Source of the DNA: Hippasteria phrygiana
Lineage: Eukaryota > Echinodermata > Asteroidea > Valvatida > Goniasteridae
Length of the DNA stretch: 64,000 bases
Reading direction: 5' to 3'
Assembly: GCA_037893225.1 (NCBI GenBank)
Contig: JAZGUH010000323.1
Span: 992,001-1,056,000 of the forward strand
Each line of letters opens with the position of its first letter. Position 1 is the first letter of the stretch. Below, piece by piece: positions 39,257 through 52,247 of the stretch. The notes under the pieces were generated by a model that ran no database searches, was not told the origin of the DNA, and worked only from the letters and a program-made list of their open reading frames with translations. The position numbers and the translations under genes are program-made.

Positions 39257-41808
39257 GTAATTTTGACATGTATGGATAGCTTAGATCTGGCGCTACATGT
39301 TGCAATCATCGGCGGCTTCTTAGAGTTCAAACTTGTGGAGAAAATTCAAACCTCGCAATGTTTATTTTCTTTCCGGCCAACATCTGTGTACATATTACCG
39401 TCTATTTATTGCTCCATGCATGTCAAATTCCCTGGGGTATGGACTTGCTTTACTCATTCATAATTGCATGAAATATCAACCAAATGCAGTAATTGTGACA
39501 TGTATGGATAGCTTCGATCTGGCGCTACATGTTGCAATCATCGGCGGCTTCCTAGAGTTAAAACTTGTGGAGAAAATTCAAACCTCGCAATGTTTATTTT
39601 CTTTCCGGCCAACATCTGTGTACATGTTACCGTCTATTTATTGCTCCATGCATGTCAAATTCCCTGGGGTATGGACTTGCTTTACTCATTCATAATTGCA
39701 TGAAATATCAACCAAATGCAGTAATTTTGACATGTATGGATAGCTTAGATCTGGCGCTACATGTTGCAATCATCGGCGGCTTCCTAGAGTTAAAACTTGT
39801 GGAGAAAATTCAAACCTCGCAATGTTTATTTTCTTTCCGGCCAACATCTGTGTGCATATTACCTTTTATTTATTGCTCCATGCCTGTCAAATTCCCTGGG
39901 GTATGGTCTTGCTTTACTCATTCATAATTGCATGAAATATCAACCAAATGTAGTAATTTTGACATGTATGGATAGCGTAGATCTGGCGCTACATGTTGCA
40001 ATCATCGGCGGCTTCTTAGAGTTCAAACTTGCTGAGAAAATTCAAACCTCGCCATGTTTATTTTCTTTCCGGCCAACATCTGTGTACATATTACCTTCTA
40101 TTTATTGCTCCATGCATGTCAAATTCCCTGGGGTATGGACTTGCTTTATTCATTCATAATTGCATGAAATATCAACCAAATGCAGTAATTTTGACATGTA
40201 TGGATAGCTTAGATCTGGCGCTACATGTTGCAATCATCGGCGGCTTCTTAGAGTTAAAACTTGTGGAGAAAATTCAAACATCGCAATGTTTATTTTCTTT
40301 CTGGCCAACATCTGTGTGCATATTACCTTCTATTTATTGCTCCATGCATGTCAAATTCCCTGGGGTATGGACTTGCTTTATTCATTCATAATTGCATGAA
40401 ATATCAACCAAATGCAGTAATTTTGACATGTATGGATAGCTTAGATCTGGCGCTACATGTTGCAATCATCGGCGGCTTCCTAGAGTTAAAACTTGTGGAG
40501 AAAATTCAAACCTCGCAATGTTTATTTTCTTTCCGGCCAACATCTGTGTGCATATTACCTTTTATGTATTGCTCCATGCCTGTCAAATTCCCTGGGGTAT
40601 GGTCTTGCTTTACTCATTCATAATTGCATGAAATATCAACCAAATGCAGTAATTTTGACATGTATGGATAGCTTAGATCTGGCGCTACATGTTGCAATCA
40701 TCGGCGGCTTCTTAGAGTTCAAACTTGTGGAGAAAATTCAAACCTCGCAATGTTTATTTTCTTTCCGGCCAACATCTGTGTACATATTACCATCTATTTA
40801 TTGCTCCATGCATGTCAAATTCCCTGGGGTATGGACTTGCTTTACTCATTCATAATTGCATGAAATATCAACCAAATGCAGTAATTTTGACATGTATGGA
40901 TAGCTTAGATCTGGCGCTACATGTTGCAATCATCGGCGGCTTCCTAGAGTTCAAACTTGTGGAGAAAATTCAAACCTCGCAATGTTTATTTTCTTTCCGG
41001 CCAACATCTGTGTGCATATTACCTTTTATTTATTGCTCCATGCCTGTCAAATTCCCTGGGGTATGGACTTGCTTTACTCATTCATAATTGCATGAAATAT
41101 CAACCAAATGCAGTAATTTTGACATGTATGGATAGCGTAGATCTGGCGCTACATGTTGCAATCATCGGCGGCTTCTTAGAGTTCAAACTTGCTGAGAAAA
41201 TTCAAACCTCGCCATGTTTATTTTCTTTCCGGCCAACATCTGTGTACATATTACCTTCTATTTATTGCTCCATGCATGTCAAATTCCCTGGGGTATGGAC
41301 TTGCTTTATTCATTCATAATTGCATGAAATATCAACCAAATGCAGTAATTTTGACATGTATGGATAGCTTAGATCTGGCGCTACATGTTGCAATCATCGG
41401 CGGCTTCCTAGAGTTAAAACTTGTGGAGAAAATTCAAACCTCGCAATGTTTATTTTCTTTCCGGCCAACATCTGTGTGCATATTACCTTTTATTTATTGC
41501 TCCATGCCTGTCAAATTCCCTGGGGTATGGTCTTGCTTTACTCATTCATAATTGCATGAAATATCAACCAAATGCAGTAATTTTGACATGTATGGATAGC
41601 GTAGATCTGGCGCTACATGTTGCAATCATCGGCGGCTTCTTAGAGTTCAAACTTGCTGAGAAAATTCAAACCTCGCCATGTTTATTTTCTTTCCGGCCAA
41701 CATCTGTGTACATATTACCTTCTATTTATTGCTCCATGCATGTCAAATTCCCTGGGGTATGGACTTGCTTTATTCATTCATAATTGCATGAAATATCAAC
41801 CAAATGCA
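39257..41808 (+). repeat. Irregular 11-mer A-B-C2-D1-E1-F-G2-C-D2-C2-D2
   Basis: Monomers m170-m180, 2,552 bp. E1 carries an unusual 72a, G lacks 149a (G2), and the end is a C-D2-C2-D2 alternation in place of E-I. The first seven monomers (39257-40880) recur at 46449-48072. Confidence 0.88.
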
Positions 41809-44800
41809 GTAATTTTGACATGTATGGATAGCTTAGATCTGGCGCTACATGTTGCAATCATCGGCGGCTTCTTAGAGTTCAAACTTGTGGAGAAAATTCA
41901 AACCTCGCAATGTTTATTTTCTTTCCGGCCAACATCTGTGTACATATTACCGTCTATTTATTGCTCCATGCATGTCAAATTCCCTGGGGTATGGACTTGC
42001 TTTACTCATTCATAATTGCATGAAATATCAACCAAATGCAGTAATTGTGACATGTATGGATAGCTTCGATCTGGCGCTACATGTTGCAATCATCGGCGGC
42101 TTCCTAGAGTTAAAACTTGTGGAGAAAATTCAAACCTCGCAATGTTTATTTTCTTTCCGGCCAACATCTGTGTACATGTTACCGTCTATTTATTGCTCCA
42201 TGCATGTCAAATTCCCTGGGGTATGGACTTGCTTTACTCATTCATAATTGCATGAAATATCAACCAAATTCAGTAATTTTGACATGTATGGATAGCTTAG
42301 ATCTGGCGCTACATGTTGCAATCATCGGCGGCTTCCTAGAGTTAAAACTTGTGGAGAAAATTCAAACCTCGCAATGTTTATTTTCTTTCCGGCCAACATC
42401 TGTGTGCATATTACCTTTTATTTATTGCTCCATGCCTGTCAAATTCCCTGGGGTATGGTCTTGCTTTACTCATTCATAATTGCATGAAATATCAACCAAA
42501 TGTAGTAATTTTGACATGTATGGATAGCGTAGATCTGGCGCTACATGTTGCAATCATCGGCGGCTTCTTAGAGTTCAAACTTGCTGAGAAAATTCAAACC
42601 TCGCCATGTTTATTTTCTTTCCGGCCAACATCTGTGTACATATTACCTTCTATTTATTGCTCCATGCATGTCAAATTCCCTGGGGTATGGACTTGCTTTA
42701 TTCATTCATAATTGCATGAAATATCAACCAAATGCAGTAATTTTGACATGTATGGATAGCTTAGATCTGGCGCTACATGTTGCAATCATCGGCGGCTTCT
42801 TAGAGTTCAAACTTGTGGAGAAAATTCAAACATCGCAATGTTTATTTTCTTTCTGGCCAACATCTGTGTGCATATTACCTTCTATTTATTGCTCCATGCA
42901 TGTCAAATTCCCTGGGGTATGGACTTGCTTTATTCATTCATAATTGCATGAAATATCAACCAAATGCAGTAATTTTGACATGTATGGATAGCTTAGATCT
43001 GGCGCTACATGTTGCAATCATCGGCGGCTTCCTAGAGTTAAAACTTGTGGAGAAAATTCAAACCTCGCAATGTTTATTTTCTTTCCGGCCAACATCTGTG
43101 TGCATATTACCTTTTATGTATTGCTCCATGCCTGTCAAATTCCCTGGGGTATGGTCTTGCTTTACTCATTCATAATTGCATGAAATATCAACCAAATGCA
43201 GTAATTTTGACATGTATGGATAGCTTAGATCTGGCGCTACATGTTGCAATCATCGGCGGCTTCTTAGAGTTCAAACTTGCTGAGAAAATTCAAACCTCGC
43301 CATGTTTATTTTCTTTCCGGCCAACATCTGTGTACATATTACCTTCTATTTATTGCTCCATGCATGTCAAATTCCCTGGGGTATGGACTTGCTTTATTCA
43401 TTCATAATTGCATGAAATATCAACCAAATGCAGTAATTTTGACATGTATGGATAGCTTAGATCTGGCGCTACATGTTGCAATCATCGGCGGCTTCTTAGA
43501 GTTCAAACTTGTGGAGAAAATTCAAACATCGCAATGTTTATTTTCTTTCTGGCCAACATCTGTGTGCATATTACCTTCTATTTATTGCTCCATGCATGTC
43601 AAATTCCCTGGGGTATGGACTTGCTTTATTCATTCATAATTGCATGAAATATCAACCAAATGCAGTAATTTTGACATGTATGGATAGCTTAGATCTGGCG
43701 CTACATGTTGCAATCATCGGCGGCTTCCTAGAGTTAAAACTTGTGGAGAAAATTCAAACCTCGCAATGTTTATTTTCTTTCCGGCCAACATCTGTGTGCA
43801 TATTACCTTTTATGTATTGCTCCATGCCTGTCAAATTCCCTGGGGTATGGTCTTGCTTTACTCATTCATAATTGCATGAAATATCAACCAAATGCAGTAA
43901 TTTTGACATGTATGGATAGCTTAGATCTGGCGCTACATGTTGCAATCATCGGCGGCTTCTTAGAGTTCAAACTTGTGGAGAAAATTCAAACCTCGCAATG
44001 TTTATTTTCTTTCCGGCCAACATCTGTGTACATATTACCATCTAATTATTGCTCCATGCATGTCAAATTCCCTGGGGTATGGACTTGCTTTACTCATTCA
44101 TAATTGCATGAAATATCAACCAAATTCAGTAATTTTGACATGTATGGATAGCTTAGATCTGGCGCTACATGTTGCAATCATCGGCGGCTTCCTAGAGTTA
44201 AAACTTGTGGAGAAAATTCAAACCTCGCAATGTTTATTTTCTTTCCGGCCAACATCTGTGTGCATATTACCTTTTATTTATTGCTCCATGCCTGTCAAAT
44301 TCCCTGGGGTATGGTCTTGCTTTACTCATTCATAATTGCATGAAATATCAACCAAATGCAGTAATTTTGACATGTATGGATAGCGTAGATCTGGCGCTAC
44401 ATGTTGCAATCATCGGCGGCTTCTTAGAGTTCAAACTTGCTGAGAAAATTCAAACCTCGCCATGTTTATTTTCTTTCCGGCCAACATCTGTGTACATATT
44501 ACCTTCTATTTATTGCTCCATGCATGTCAAATTCCCTGGGGTATGGACTTGCTTTATTCATTCATAATTGCATGAAATATCAACCAAATGCAGTAATTTT
44601 GACATGTATGGATAGCTTAGATCTGGCGCTACATGTTGCAATCATCGGCGGCTTCTTAGAGTTCAAACTTGTGGAGAAAATTCAAACATCGCAATGTTTA
44701 TTTTCTTTCTGGCCAACATCTGTGTGCATATTACCTTCTATTTATTGCTCCATGCATGTCAAATTCCCTGGGGTATGGACTTGCTTTATTCATTCATAAT

Positions 44801-45056
44801 TGCATGAAATATCAACCAAATGCAGTAATTTTGACATGTATGTATAGCTTAGATCTGGCGCTACATGTTGCAATCATCGGCGGCTTCCTAGAGTTAAAAC
44901 TTGTGGAGAAAATTCAAACCTCGCAATGTTTATTTTCTTTCCGGCCAACATCTGTGTGCATATTAACTTTTATTTATTGCTCCATGCCTGTCAAATTCCC
45001 TGGGGTATGGTCTTGCTTTACTCATTCATAATTGCATGAAATATCAACCAAATGCA
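41809..45056 (+). repeat. Rearranged 14-mer A-B-C1-D1-E1-F-D3-E1-F-G1-C1-D2-E1-I
   Basis: Monomers m181-m194, 3,248 bp. It has the same length as the reference 14-mer but a different content: it is the 11-mer form with an extra D3-E1-F inserted after F. Confidence 0.9.
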
Positions 45057-46448
45057 GTAATTTTGACATGTATGGATAGCTTAGATCTGGCGCTACATGT
45101 TGCAATCATCGGCGGCTTCTTAGAGTTCAAACTTGTGGAGAAAATTCAAACCTCGCAATGTTTATTTTCTTTCCGGCCAACATCTGTGTGCATATTACCT
45201 TCTATTTATTGCTCCATGCATGTCAAATTCCCTGGGGTATGGACTTGCTTTATTCATTCATAATTGCATGAAATATCAACCAAATGCAGTAATTTTGACA
45301 TGTATGGATAGCTTAGATCTGGCGCTACATGTTGCAATCATCGGCGGCTTCCTAGAGTTAAAACTTGTGGAGAAAATTCAAACCTCGCAATGTTTATTTT
45401 CTTTCCGGCCAACATCTGTGTGCATATTACCTTTTATGTATTGCTCCATGCCTGTCAAATTCCCTGGGGTATGGTCTTGCTTTACTCATTCATAATTGCA
45501 TGAAATATCAACCAAATGCAGTAATTTTGACATGTATGGATAGCTTAGATCTGGCGCTACATGTTGCAATCATCGGCGGCTTCTTAGAGTTCAAACTTGT
45601 GGAGAAAATTCAAACCTCGCAATGTTTATTTTCTTTCCGGCCAACATCTGTGTACATATTACCATCTAATTATTGCTCCATGCATGTCAAATTCCCTGGG
45701 GTATGGACTTGCTTTACTCATTCATAATTGCATGAAATATCAACCAAATTCAGTAATTTTGACATGTATGGATAGCTTAGATCTGGCGCTACATGTTGCA
45801 ATCATCGGCGGCTTCCTAGAGTTAAAACTTGTGGAGAAAATTCAAACCTCGCAATGTTTATTTTCTTTCCGGCCAACATCTGTGTGCATATTACCTTTTA
45901 TTTATTGCTCCATGCCTGTCAAATTCCCTGGGGTATGGTCTTGCTTTACTCATTCATAATTGCATGAAATATCAACCAAATGCAGTAATTTTGACATGTA
46001 TGGATAGCGTAGATCTGGCGCTACATGTTGCAATCATCGGCGGCTTCTTAGAGTTCAAACTTGCTGAGAAAATTCAAACCTCGCCATGTTTATTTTCTTT
46101 CCGGCCAACATCTGTGTACATATTACCTTCTATTTATTGCTCCATGCATGTCAAATTCCCTGGGGTATGGACTTGCTTTATTCATTCATAATTGCATGAA
46201 ATATCAACCAAATGCAGTAATTTTGACATGTATGGATAGCTTAGATCTGGCGCTACATGTTGCAATCATCGGCGGCTTCTTAGAGTTCAAACTTGTGGAG
46301 AAAATTCAAACCTCGCAATGTTTATTTTCTTTCCGGCCAACATCTGTGTGCATATTAACTTTTATTTATTGCTCCATGCCTGTCAAATTCCCTGGGGTAT
46401 GGTCTTGCTTTACTCATTCATAATTGCATGAAATATCAACCAAATGCA
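45057..46448 (+). repeat. Six-monomer unit with hybrids at both ends
   Basis: Monomers m195-m200, 1,392 bp. m195 (45057-45288) has an A front and an E back (134g, 144t, 197t but 96c and 118c). Then F-G1-C1-D2. m200 (46217-46448) has an A/E front (64t, 72c) and an I back (142a, 146t, 187t). Confidence 0.88.
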
Positions 46449-48072
46449 GTAATTTTGACATGTATGGATAGCTTAGATCTGGCGCTACATGTTGCAATCA
46501 TCGGCGGCTTCTTAGAGTTCAAACTTGTGGAGAAAATTCAAACCTCGCAATGTTTATTTTCTTTCCGGCCAACATCTGTGTACATATTACCGTCTATTTA
46601 TTGCTCCATGCATGTCAAATTCCCTGGGGTATGGACTTGCTTTACTCATTCATAATTGCATGAAATATCAACCAAATGCAGTAATTGTGACATGTATGGA
46701 TAGCTTCGATCTGGCGCTACATGTTGCAATCATCGGCGGCTTCCTAGAGTTAAAACTTGTGGAGAAAATTCAAACCTCGCAATGTTTATTTTCTTTCCGG
46801 CCAACATCTGTGTACATGTTACCGTCTATTTATTGCTCCATGCATGTCAAATTCCCTGGGGTATGGACTTGCTTTACTCATTCATAATTGCATGAAATAT
46901 CAACCAAATGCAGTAATTTTGACATGTATGGATAGCTTAGATCTGGCGCTACATGTTGCAATCATCGGCGGCTTCCTAGAGTTAAAACTTGTGGAGAAAA
47001 TTCAAACCTCGCAATGTTTATTTTCTTTCCGGCCAACATCTGTGTGCATATTACCTTTTATTTATTGCTCCATGCCTGTCAAATTCCCTGGGGTATGGTC
47101 TTGCTTTACTCATTCATAATTGCATGAAATATCAACCAAATGTAGTAATTTTGACATGTATGGATAGCGTAGATCTGGCGCTACATGTTGCAATCATCGG
47201 CGGCTTCTTAGAGTTCAAACTTGCTGAGAAAATTCAAACCTCGCCATGTTTATTTTCTTTCCGGCCAACATCTGTGTACATATTACCTTCTATTTATTGC
47301 TCCATGCATGTCAAATTCCCTGGGGTATGGACTTGCTTTATTCATTCATAATTGCATGAAATATCAACCAAATGCAGTAATTTTGACATGTATGGATAGC
47401 TTAGATCTGGCGCTACATGTTGCAATCATCGGCGGCTTCTTAGAGTTAAAACTTGTGGAGAAAATTCAAACATCGCAATGTTTATTTTCTTTCTGGCCAA
47501 CATCTGTGTGCATATTACCTTCTATTTATTGCTCCATGCATGTCAAATTCCCTGGGGTATGGACTTGCTTTATTCATTCATAATTGCATGAAATATCAAC
47601 CAAATGCAGTAATTTTGACATGTATGGATAGCTTAGATCTGGCGCTACATGTTGCAATCATCGGCGGCTTCCTAGAGTTAAAACTTGTGGAGAAAATTCA
47701 AACCTCGCAATGTTTATTTTCTTTCCGGCCAACATCTGTGTGCATATTACCTTTTATGTATTGCTCCATGCCTGTCAAATTCCCTGGGGTATGGTCTTGC
47801 TTTACTCATTCATAATTGCATGAAATATCAACCAAATGCAGTAATTTTGACATGTATGGATAGCTTAGATCTGGCGCTACATGTTGCAATCATCGGCGGC
47901 TTCTTAGAGTTCAAACTTGTGGAGAAAATTCAAACCTCGCAATGTTTATTTTCTTTCCGGCCAACATCTGTGTACATATTACCATCTATTTATTGCTCCA
48001 TGCATGTCAAATTCCCTGGGGTATGGACTTGCTTTATTCATTCATAATTGCATGAAATATCAACCAAATGCA
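46449..48072 (+). repeat. Seven-monomer block A-B-C2-D1-E1-F-G2, duplicate of 39257-40880
   Basis: Monomers m201-m207, 31 monomers (7,192 bp) downstream of the matching block, sharing C2, E1 with 72a and G2. The last G2 has a D/E-like tail (197t), so the zone III/IV switch lies between about 47990 and 48037. Confidence 0.88.
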
Positions 48073-48303
48073 GTAATTTTGACATGTATGGATAGCTTAG
48101 ATCTGGCGCTACATGTTGCAATCATCGGCGGCTTCTTAGAGTTCAAACTTGTGGAGAAAATTCAAACCTCGCAATGTTTATTTTCTTTCTGGCCAACATC
48201 TGTGTGCATATTACCTTCTATTTATTGCTCCATGCATGTCAAATTCCCTGGGGTATGACTTGCTTTACTCATTCATAATTGCATGAAATATCAATCAAAT
48301 ACA
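48073..48303 (+). repeat. 231-bp monomer N1 (m208), one-base deletion
   Basis: ggggtatggacttg reads ggggtatgacttg, so one g is lost. The body is E-like at 118t and 134g but has 96c. A J3 monomer follows. Confidence 0.95.
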
Positions 48304-48767
48304 GTAATGTTGACATGTATGGATAGCTTAGATTTGGCGCTACATGTTGCAATTATCGGCGGCTTCTTAGAGTTAACACTTGTGGAGAAAATTCAAACCT
48401 CGCAATGTTTATTTTCTTTCCGGCCAACATCTGTGTACATATTACCTTCTATTTATTGCTCCATGCCTGTCAAATTCCCTGGGGTATGGACTTGCTTTAC
48501 TCATTCATAATTGCATGAAATATCAACCAAATGCAGTAATTTTGACATGTATGTATAGCTTAGATCTGGCGCTACATGTTGCAATCATCGGCGGCTTCCT
48601 AGAGTTAAAACTTGTGGAGAAAATTCAAACCTCGCAATGTTTATTTTCTTTCCGGCCAACATCTGTGTGCATATTACCTTCTATTTATTGCTCCATGCCT
48701 GTCAAATTCCCTGGGGTATGGACTTGCTTTACTCATTCATAATTGCATGAAATATCAACCAAATGCA
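48304..48767 (+). repeat. J3-K dimer
   Basis: Monomers m209-m210. J3 has 31t, 51t and 74c and a private change at 48309 (t to g). Confidence 0.88.
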
Positions 48768-51700
48768 GTAATTTTGACATGTATGGATAGCTTAGATCTG
48801 GCGCTACATGTTGCAATCATCGGCGGCTTCTTAGAGTTCAAACTTGTGGAGAAAATTCAAACCTCGCCATGTTTATTTTCTTTCCGGCCAACATCTGTGT
48901 ACATATTACCGTCTATTTATTGCTCCATGCATGTCAAATTCCCTGGGGTATGGACTTGCTTTACTCATTCATAATTGCATGAAATATCAACCAAATGCAG
49001 TAATTGTGACATGTATGGATAGCTTCGATCTGGCGCTACATGTTGCAATCATCGGCGGCTTCCTAGAGTTAAAACTTGTGGAGAAAATTCAAACCTCGCA
49101 ATGTTTATTTTCTTTCCGGCCAACATCTGTGTACATGTTACCGTCTATTTATTGCTCCATGCATGTCAAATTCCCTGGGGTATGGACTTGCTTTACTCAT
49201 TCATAATTGCATGAAATATCAACCAAATTCAGTAATTTTGACATGTATGGATAGCTTAGATCTGGCGCTACATGTTGCAATCATCGGCGGCTTCCTAGAG
49301 TTAAAACTTGTGGAGAAAATTCAAACCTCGCAATGTTTATTTTCTTTCCGGCCAACATCTGTGTGCATATTACCTTTTATTTATTGCTCCATGCCTGTCA
49401 AATTCCCTGGGGTATGGTCTTGCTTTACTCATTCATAATTGCATGAAATATCAACCAAATGCAGTAATTTTGACATGTATGGATAGCTTAGATCTGGCGC
49501 TACATGTTGCAATCATCGGCGGCTTCTTAGAGTTCAAACTTGTGGAGAAAATTCAAACCTCGCAATGTTTATTTTCTTTCCGGCCAACATCTGTGTACAT
49601 ATTACCGTCTATTTATTGCTCCATGCATGTCAAATTCCCTGGGGTATGGACTTGCTTTACTCATTCATAATTGCATGAAATATCAACCAAATGCAGTAAT
49701 TGTGACATGTATGGATAGCTTCGATCTGGCGCTACATGTTGCAATCATCGGCGGCTTCCTAGAGTTAAAACTTGTGGAGAAAATTCAAACCTCGCAATGT
49801 TTATTTTCTTTCCGGCCAACATCTGTGTACATGTTACCGTCTATTTATTGCTCCATGCATGTCAAATTCCCTGGGGTATGGACTTGCTTTACTCATTCAT
49901 AATTGCATGAAATATCAACCAAATTCAGTAATTTTGACATGTATGGATAGCTTAGATCTGGCGCTACATGTTGCAATCATCGGCGGCTTCCTAGAGTTAA
50001 AACTTGTGGAGAAAATTCAAACCTCGCAATGTTTATTTTCTTTCCGGCCAACATCTGTGTGCATATTACCTTCTATTTATTGCTCCATGCCTGTCAAATT
50101 CCCTGGGGTATGGACTTGCTTTACTCATTCATAATTGCATGAAATATCAACCAAATGCAGTAATTTTGACATGTATGGATAGCTTAGATCTGGCGCTACA
50201 TGTTGCAATCATCGGCGGCTTCTTAGAGTTCAAACTTGTGGAGAAAATTCAAACCTCGCCATGTTTATTTTCTTTCCGGCCAACATCTGTGTACATATTA
50301 CCGTCTATTTATTGCTCCATGCATGTCAAATTCCCTGGGGTATGGACTTGCTTTACTCATTCATAATTGCATGAAATATCAACCAAATGCAGTAATTGTG
50401 ACATGTATGGATAGCTTCGATCTGGCGCTACATGTTGCAATCATCGGCGGCTTCCTAGAGTTAAAACTTGTGGAGAAAATTCAAACCTCGCAATGTTTAT
50501 TTTCTTTCCGGCCAACATCTGTGTACATGTTACCGTCTATTTATTGCTCCATGCATGTCAAATTCCCTGGGGTATGGACTTGCTTTACTCATTCATAATT
50601 GCATGAAATATCAACCAAATTCAGTAATTTTGACATGTATGGATAGCTTAGATCTGGCGCTACATGTTGCAATCATCGGCGGCTTCCTAGAGTTAAAACT
50701 TGTGGAGAAAATTCAAACCTCGCAATGTTTATTTTCTTTCCGGCCAACATCTGTGTGCATATTACCTTTTATTTATTGCTCCATGCCTGTCAAATTCCCT
50801 GGGGTATGGTCTTGCTTTACTCATTCATAATTGCATGAAATATCAACCAAATGCAGTAATTTTGACATGTATGGATAGCTTAGATCTGGCGCTACATGTT
50901 GCAATCATCGGCGGCTTCTTAGAGTTCAAACTTGTGGAGAAAATTCAAACCTCGCAATGTTTATTTTCTTTCCGGCCAACATCTGTGTACATATTACCGT
51001 CTATTTATTGCTCCATGCATGTCAAATTCCCTGGGGTATGGACTTGCTTTACTCATTCATAATTGCATGAAATATCAACCAAATGCAGTAATTGTGACAT
51101 GTATGGATAGCTTCGATCTGGCGCTACATGTTGCAATCATCGGCGGCTTCCTAGAGTTAAAACTTGTGGAGAAAATTCAAACCTCGCAATGTTTATTTTC
51201 TTTCCGGCCAACATCTGTGTACATGTTACCGTCTATTTATTGCTCCATGCATGTCAAATTCCCTGGGGTATGGACTTGCTTTACTCATTCATAATTGCAT
51301 GAAATATCAACCAAATTCAGTAATTTTGACATGTATGGATAGCTTAGATCTGGCGCTACATGTTGCAATCATCGGCGGCTTCCTAGAGTTAAAACTTGTG
51401 GAGAAAATTCAAACCTCGCAATGTTTATTTTCTTTCCGGCCAACATCTGTGTGCATATTACCTTTTATTTATTGCTCCATGCCTGTCAAATTCCCTGGGG
51501 TATGGTCTTGCTTTACTCATTCATAATTGCATGAAATATCAACCAAATGCAGTAATTTTGACATGTATGGATAGCGTAGATCTGGCGCTACATGTTGCAA
51601 TCATCGGCGGCTTCTTAGAGTTCAAACTTGCTGAGAAAATTCAAACCTCGCCATGTTTATTTTCTTTCCGGCCAACATCTGTGTACATATTACCTTCTAT

Positions 51701-51783
51701 TTATTGCTCCATGCATGTCAAATTCCCTGGGGTATGGACTTGCTTTATTCATTCATAATTGCATGAAATATCAACCAAATGCA
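48768..51783 (+). repeat. 13-mer A2-B-C1-A-B-C3-A2-B-C1-A-B-C1-D2, copy 1
   Basis: Monomers m211-m223, 3,016 bp of A-B-C triads ending in D2. The same order recurs at 55727-58742. A2 has 101c, as in D. C3 (49928-50159) is a C/K-like hybrid with 146c and 187a. Confidence 0.9.
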
Positions 51784-52247
51784 GTAATTTTGACATGTAT
51801 GGATAGCTTAGATCTGGCGCTACATGTTGCAATCATCGGCGGCTTCTTAGAGTTCAAACTTGTGGAGAAAATTCAAACATCGCAATGTTTATTTTCTTTC
51901 TGGCCAACATCTGTGTGGATATTACCTTCTATTTATTGCTCCATGCCTGTCAAATTCCCTGGGGTATGGACTTGCTTTATTCATTCATAATTGCATGAAA
52001 TATCAACCAAATGCAGTAATTTTGACATGTATGTATAGCTTAGATCTGGCGCTACATGTTGCAATCATCGGCGGCTTCCTAGAGTTAAAACTTGTGGAGA
52101 AAATTCAAACCTCGCAATGTTTATTTTCTTTCCGGCCAACATCTGTGTGCATATTACCTTCTATTTATTGCTCCATGCCTGTCAAATTCCCTGGGGTATG
52201 GACTTGCTTTACTCATTCATAATTGCATGAAATATCAACCAAATGCA
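51784..52247 (+). repeat. E-K dimer
   Basis: Monomers m224-m225. E has 164c instead of 164a and a private change at 51918 (c to g). No N-J pair is present at this point, unlike the other units of the zone. Confidence 0.85.

Larger units (their letters stand above)
14897..48072 (+). repeat. Zone III: 143 monomers of the D-to-I dialect
   Basis: Monomers m65-m207, 33,176 bp, every one 232 bp long. The types are A-I; J, K, L, M and N are absent. The fullest repeating unit is the 14-mer at 28585-31832. Other units read as this one with whole monomers lost or gained, often with a hybrid monomer at the join. Confidence 0.92.
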
